Shown: positions 59,441 to 64,000 of the stretch, in pieces | Position numbering within the stretch: the stretch's first letter is position 1 | How the letters are laid out: every line of letters starts with the position of its first letter | Assembly (NCBI RefSeq): GCF_018320785.1 | Contig: NC_054869.1 | Span: forward strand, 12,844,698 to 12,908,697 | DNA from: Cheilinus undulatus | Lineage: Eukaryota > Chordata > Actinopteri > Labriformes > Labridae | Direction: 5' to 3' | Length of the DNA stretch: 64,000 nt | Position numbers and translations under genes: made by a program | Notes under the pieces: model-generated | What the model was told of the DNA's origin: nothing | The model's database searches: none | Seen by the model: the letters and a program-made list of their open reading frames with translations, nothing else

Positions 59441-60255
59441 AAATTATTGGCATGAGCTGCATTAGTATCTGTCTTACACCATAATTTTCCACAAGAGGGC
59501 GCCACAGACTAAATTGATGAGTAAACTGCACCATCCCAGACCTCCTTACCACCAATGTATATAGATCGCAAGACCAGGAAGGGTAGAATATCCATTAAAC
59601 ATCTGAAATAAGATGTGGTTTGATTTTTTTATCTTTTGTTTCAATCAAAAGCACCTCTCACTGATGTGGATTTTTGCATTGCTGGACTCAGTTTTAATCT
59701 CAAAACTCTGGGATTAAATATTTTCCAACAAAAAACAACAGAAAACTCTGTAAGTGTAACCTTATAGGTAAACAAAATAAATTCAGCATTACAGTTTTTG
59801 GCTGCTAACCAAAGCATACATACGTTTGTTTATTCTAGGATTCAAAAAAAAGCTGCTTGCATACACTTTACTTTTCTGTTATTTGATCAATAATTATATA
59901 GTGTGTGTTTGTTTTACGGCTGATAAAAGGTAGATAGGTAAATGCTTGTCTGCTGATCTACCTGGAATGAATGTGTGCTGTGTGTGTTTCTGTTTTTTTT
60001 CCAGAGTGTGAGTGACAGGTTGGCAGCTCAGGTGAATTTCTGACCTAATCTGTGTGCAGGTGGGTGATCAGTGGGGAGAAAGGAATCGCTTTGTCATTGC
60101 ACGTGCTCCTTGTTAAACAAATCACTCCTCTATTCTCAGCCATTTTCTGGAGGGGGGCGGGGGGGGGTTGATGCACGACCGAAGGTGCAGCCAAGGTATG
60201 GTGATTAGAGATGGTTTTGTTGATTCGCAGGAATGATCATGGTATTGATAACGTT
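59441..60255. other. Flank of the 60.3-kb exon, possible 3' UTR
   Basis: No gene recognised. On the minus strand it follows the stop codon at 60256 and could be that gene's 3' UTR; an AATAAA on that strand lies near 59837. It includes a G-run at about 60153-60168. Confidence 0.4.
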
Positions 60256-60610
60256 TCAAACAAAGTCATAATCAAAGGGTTTCCTGTTGGAGTTGTAATC
60301 TTTTCTGAAATGGGGCTTTGTTAGCTCAGTGTCATTTGGTTGACCAGGAATTATTTGGCGGTGGGCTAATGGGGGCTGCTTTCTGAGTGGTGAGGAGCCA
60401 GGGATCGTATAGGGGGCTCCAGGTGGTGTGGCCTGGGGCTCTGATGTGCTGCTCCTTTTTAATCCCAGATGACATTGCAAAATCCCTAAACCCTGTGCCC
60501 CTGTAGAAGACTGTATATAGGAGCAGAGACCAGATGATTTGTTTAAAGAGCTCATATCATGTATCAGACTGAGGGAATAAGGAGCTCCACTGTTTGTGTT
60601 AAGCCTGGGT
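60256..60610 (-). CDS. C-terminal coding exon of an unidentified gene
   Basis: On the minus strand a splice acceptor (acatcacccatag) is followed by a 355-nt open frame, entered in phase 2 and ending in TGA. It encodes about 117 residues and its natural start is upstream, outside the exon; the internal ATG at 60555 is not needed. The sequence is rich in Pro, Ser, Gln and basic residues, with PQATPPGAPYTIPGSSPL, LAHRQIIPGQPNDTELTKP and the terminus RKDYNSNRKPFDYDFV. It has no zinc finger, membrane span or coiled coil. The short Pro/Tyr/aromatic style recalls ciliary microtubule-associated proteins, but that is only an impression. The rest of the gene should lie at higher coordinates; a possible preceding exon near 61085-61121 has a compatible phase but a weak donor. 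It is neither ZBTB43 nor LMX1B, the next genes in the human order. Confidence 0.55.
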
Positions 60611-61689
60611 CTATGGGTGATGTTAAATATGAAAGATAAGGATTTTTTTTTGCAATTCTTATAAGAAAATATAGCAATCCTTAGATTTAGCTACTTCTGT
60701 GTTACTTGCTCTTATTAAGGAATTCTAATTTGGCTGCATTTTGTATAGAAAATGACATTTTCAGTGTTGAAAACTGGTACAGTAGTCAACAAATGCCACT
60801 CTAATCACAGTTTCTTCTGTAATGTTGAATAAGTAGCCTAAATTTTAAGCTTAACATGAATACCACATTGTTTTCTATGTGTGCCAAGAGTCCCAGAATA
60901 CCTTGGCTGTCAGTGTGGTAGAGAACAATGGTCCCCCAGTGCTCCTGTCCAGTAATAGTCTATAGCTCACTGATGGAGAACATATTTCCCAATAGCAGGT
61001 GTCTGAGTCAGTCAGTGCCTGATCCTCAGCAGGACTGTAAATGAAAGGGCCAGCTCGTGCAGGTGCGGGAGCACCTCTTTGGCCCTCTCAGGTTTCTCCT
61101 TGATGGAGGAGCTTTTTGTGGAAGAATGAACAAGAGAAATATTAACATTAAAGTATGTTTATAACTATTCAAAATCACATACATCATCCCTTTAAGTAAC
61201 ATTTTCTCTGAGACTAATGACACAGCTTTTGGATCTTTACAGATGATTGACAGCCTTTTATTAAACAAGTGATCGCACTTTACATCTCATACTCTTCTTC
61301 AGATCAGACAAAAAGTCGAGACAACATGCCTAAAACTTCTTTTGTGTCTTTTAAAGTGCACTATTAAAGCAAACACATCATAAGCTTATGTAATATTTAT
61401 ATACCTTAACGTTAGTCAGTTTGACATATCTTTATTTCATTTAAAAATCAGCTGGACTCCAGCAGAAGACATTCAAGACCCTGAAAGCCATGAGAGTTTA
61501 AGCAGTAAGTACAATAATCAGTTGCATTGCAGGGATAATGAGCTCTCAGATGTGTCATATATTTGCCTGAGAAATTAAGCCAATTTGTGGAAATGGTGGC
61601 CTGGGGTTGGGGGAATACGGAGTGGCTTGTAAAGATGAGTGATATCTGGCACAGCATGAAGAGAATGAGAGGTGTGCTGCCTGGTGCTT
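60611..61689. other. Likely intron of the unidentified minus-strand gene
   Basis: Two minus-strand open segments with decent acceptors occur, entered near 61121 and near 61599 (the latter encodes WLNFSGKYMTHLRAHYPCN). Neither has a convincing donor, so they are not called as exons. Confidence 0.35.
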
Positions 61690-61985
61690 AGCTCAAATGA
61701 AAGCTCTGATTAGTGGAGCAAAGATCAAAATGACAGAGCGGCGGAGGCTTCAGCTGGGCCTTTGTTATTGATAAGTCTGTCATCTCTGCTGATATTGGAG
61801 CAGTAATGGCAGCTGATGATTAGGCCACTCCTGAGCTATTAACTACATTTCTTATCCTTTTACTGGGGCCCAAGAGAGCCTGTTTGAGAGACAAAGGAGT
61901 CCTTTATGAGGCCGGCTTCTTAAACGCCATCCACCTGACCTAAAAGGCACAACTGTTACTGTCTTTCCGCGCGGCCAAAGGAGTC
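61690..61985. promoter_or_regulatory. Putative conserved non-coding enhancer block
   Basis: Non-repetitive, balanced-composition block with dense developmental factor-like sites: cctttgttattgat (SOX-like), ttgataagtc (GATA), gatgattagg and gctattaac (homeodomain-like) and two cagctg E-boxes. No coding frame fits. In the human order LMX1B, a developmental gene surrounded by conserved elements, lies beyond ZBTB34 on this side. That supports a regulatory reading but is inference. Confidence 0.4.
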
Positions 61986-64000
61986 GGGGACGAGCTACAT
62001 GTCAGAGGTCGCAGTGTGCCGCTGTTTGAAATGAAGGGGTTCTGAGTGAGTAAGCTGCTGAAAGATGGACGCAGCAAAATTACAGAAAATTGGCTGTTTT
62101 GTCAACATTTCATCAGAAGATTTACAGAAAGCTGACCCCGACCCCTTTCTCTCCCCCTCTTTCACAAGGCTAAGGAGATTGAGGGGGTCGGAATTGACTG
62201 ACAAACAAATCTCTTCTTTATTTCTTTCTCGCTTTCTCTTTCCCTCTGTAGGCGGGATATTCAATATGATCTCCTTTTAATGATCCTAAGTGGCTGAAAT
62301 TACATATCCTCAACACATATTGTTGAGGTACTTTTAGTCTGAATGCAGGGCGCACTCAGGGCATAAAGGGTACTCATCTTTATGTTTCAGCTCTCCAATA
62401 AAAAAAACATTTTAAGAATTTATTAGCATCCAGAAAAGTTTACATAGATCCTGCAGTTTCAATATTTTGCAGCGTAGGCCAATGTTTCCAATGTGAAGGC
62501 TTAAGGCAATAACCATGCATGACCTTGGAAAGATAAGACAGGTTTTATATTTAAGTTGCTTTGTTAGTGTGAACTCGATCGGTAATTCCCAACCAGGGGC
62601 ACTGGTAGGCTACTCCAGGGGGGTTCCTCTGCAGGTGCAAGGGATTACGATGGGAAGATTGAGGTAAATCTTAGACAATATGAAAAAAAGATAAGAAATC
62701 TGATTGAAAATGTTTTCCAAGTGATCAAGGAGGGGAAAATCTGTAAGTTAATGTGGTAAGTACAGTATTAACAAACCAAAATACACAAATTAACCATTTA
62801 AATTCAAGGGAAAAATGTGTTTAGTAATGAATTTTGAATATAATGGTAAAAACAGATAGAAACTAATACTAATAGATAAATGATGAACAAGCATTGGTGT
62901 AGCCAGGTGGTGGCTTATGAGTCTAAAGCCTCAAAGTTGTCTTAGTCTTTCAGGCTGATATAAAGTAATTGCTACTGAGTGTTATGATGGATCAACACAA
63001 AATAAATAGATGATAAACAAAAGGGCCCTACAGTCTTCCATCAATGTGGGAATTTATTCTTGTCTCCAAACTTCACATTGCATTAAATATGACCATTTTC
63101 TGTATTTTCAGACAAATATCTCTGAACCCTGACATGTTGCTTTACAACACGTGTACACATTGTTTCTGCCTTTTTTAAGGAGGCAGAAGTGATTATTAAT
63201 GGCTTTCAACATCTTGTATTATGATTTCAGAATAATGAGGATGTTTTGAGGACAATGACATGTTAATAAGTGATGCTGGCTCCAAAGGATTTTTTTTGAC
63301 ATATAACTGCTTAATTTTTGCCAGAATGATGAATAGATTGTTGGCATTTTAAATCTGAATTTAATTGAAATTGCTCAAAACTTGGTGCCTACACTGCAAA
63401 GACGGAGCTAAAAAATATTCTAAACCTCCGGGGCCAACCCAAGCTTTAGGAGGGTATTTAAATGTGCATTTTATCCCCATCAGGCAGCATAATTCACCAC
63501 TTTCAAGCCATTTTGATTACAAATACATAAAAATAAAGATAAATATAAAACATGTTTATGTCATTTATGACATTTCATGGGCATTTTTCACTTTCATATG
63601 CTTATTAGGAGCCGTTCCCATGCTCCAGGTTTTTTCTTTTTTTTATACACCAAACAAATGAAACAATATACATTGAAAGCTTGAAGCTTGGGATAAGCCT
63701 GGATCTTTAACTCCTCTGGCTGTGCCTCTGTTAAACTGTGAAGTCTAGCTTCAAAATGGCTAAAATGTGAAAATAGCTAGCCTAGCTACAGAGTGTGCTT
63801 GTTCAGAAAGATAGGGCTAAAATGTAGCTAGCTGAAACTGAGGGCAAAAGGTGATTTAAAAGGATAGTAGATGTTGAATATATAGCCTAAAGGGTGCTAA
63901 CAGATTAGTGTACTGTTAAAAAAACAGCTATGTGGTGGTAAAAAGGTCAGAGCTACACATAGGCTTATAAACTGTTCAAGTTGTTAGCTTAACACAGAAG
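61986..64000. other. Right flank, no gene recognised
   Basis: AT-rich sequence. A hAT-like end phrase occurs at 62583-62650 (attcccaaccaggggcac), a fragment without partner. A pyrimidine-rich tract lies at 62210-62250. No exon could be supported. Confidence 0.45.

Noticed and set aside
61026..61130. Upstream exon for the 60.3-kb gene (acceptor before ctcctccatcaagg)
   Set aside because: Phase would fit if spliced at gag|gtgctc, but the donor is weak and the peptide unverified; mentioned only as a possibility.

Overview
This is a eukaryotic window from a ray-finned (teleost) fish nuclear genome. The evidence is AT-rich intergenic DNA, spliced genes with GT-AG introns, two genes recognisable as orthologues of human genes at 9q33.3 (ANGPTL2 and ZBTB34), and typical fish mobile DNA: Sleeping-Beauty-type Tc1 elements, an L2-like LINE, an RTE/Rex3-type LINE remnant, hAT-type non-autonomous elements and tRNA-derived SINEs. 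I see no prokaryotic gene, virus, CRISPR array or rRNA.

Layout. 1-5.7 kb is the upstream flank of angptl2. It holds a GA microsatellite, a possible conserved non-coding element (4.15-4.42 kb) and one plausible minus-strand coding exon (2598-2700). 5.7-11.2 kb is angptl2 on the plus strand: four coding exons, 513 codons, complete, with a poly(A) signal. 11.2-30.4 kb is mostly unrecognised intergenic DNA. It holds an RTE/Rex3-like LINE 3' fragment (18.4-19.05 kb), two hAT-type elements with perfect 8-bp target-site duplications (25.1-26.2 and 26.6-27.9 kb), and smaller repeat remnants.

30.4-44.5 kb is a nested repeat block. A composite unit containing a SINE and a long hairpin occurs at 30.5 kb and again, internally deleted, at 34.2 kb. 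A Tc1/Sleeping-Beauty-type element sits in a GATA/GA microsatellite at 32.2-33.8 kb. A minus-strand L2-like LINE (35.3-40.3 kb) carries a second SINE just before its YADD motif. An inverted duplicate of the first arm (41.1-43.6 kb) carries the same Tc1 insertion. A 0.8-kb element with 40-bp perfect terminal inverted repeats lies at the far edge.

46.3-58.1 kb is zbtb34 on the minus strand: a long 3' UTR, one 509-codon coding exon, a 5.1-kb intron and a 5' UTR exon with a short upstream ORF. Beyond it are a diverged ~480-bp tandem duplication (58.5-59.4 kb), a convincing C-terminal coding exon of an unidentified minus-strand gene (60,256-60,610), and a block that looks like conserved non-coding regulatory DNA (61.7-62.0 kb).

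The two host genes do not form a pathway: one encodes a secreted angiopoietin-like glycoprotein, the other a nuclear BTB zinc-finger protein. Their pairing and opposite orientation match the human ANGPTL2-RALGPS1-ZBTB34 neighbourhood. I could not recognise ralgps1 catalytic exons between them. No new defence or metabolic system is evident; the most unusual structure is the nested, inverted repeat block.
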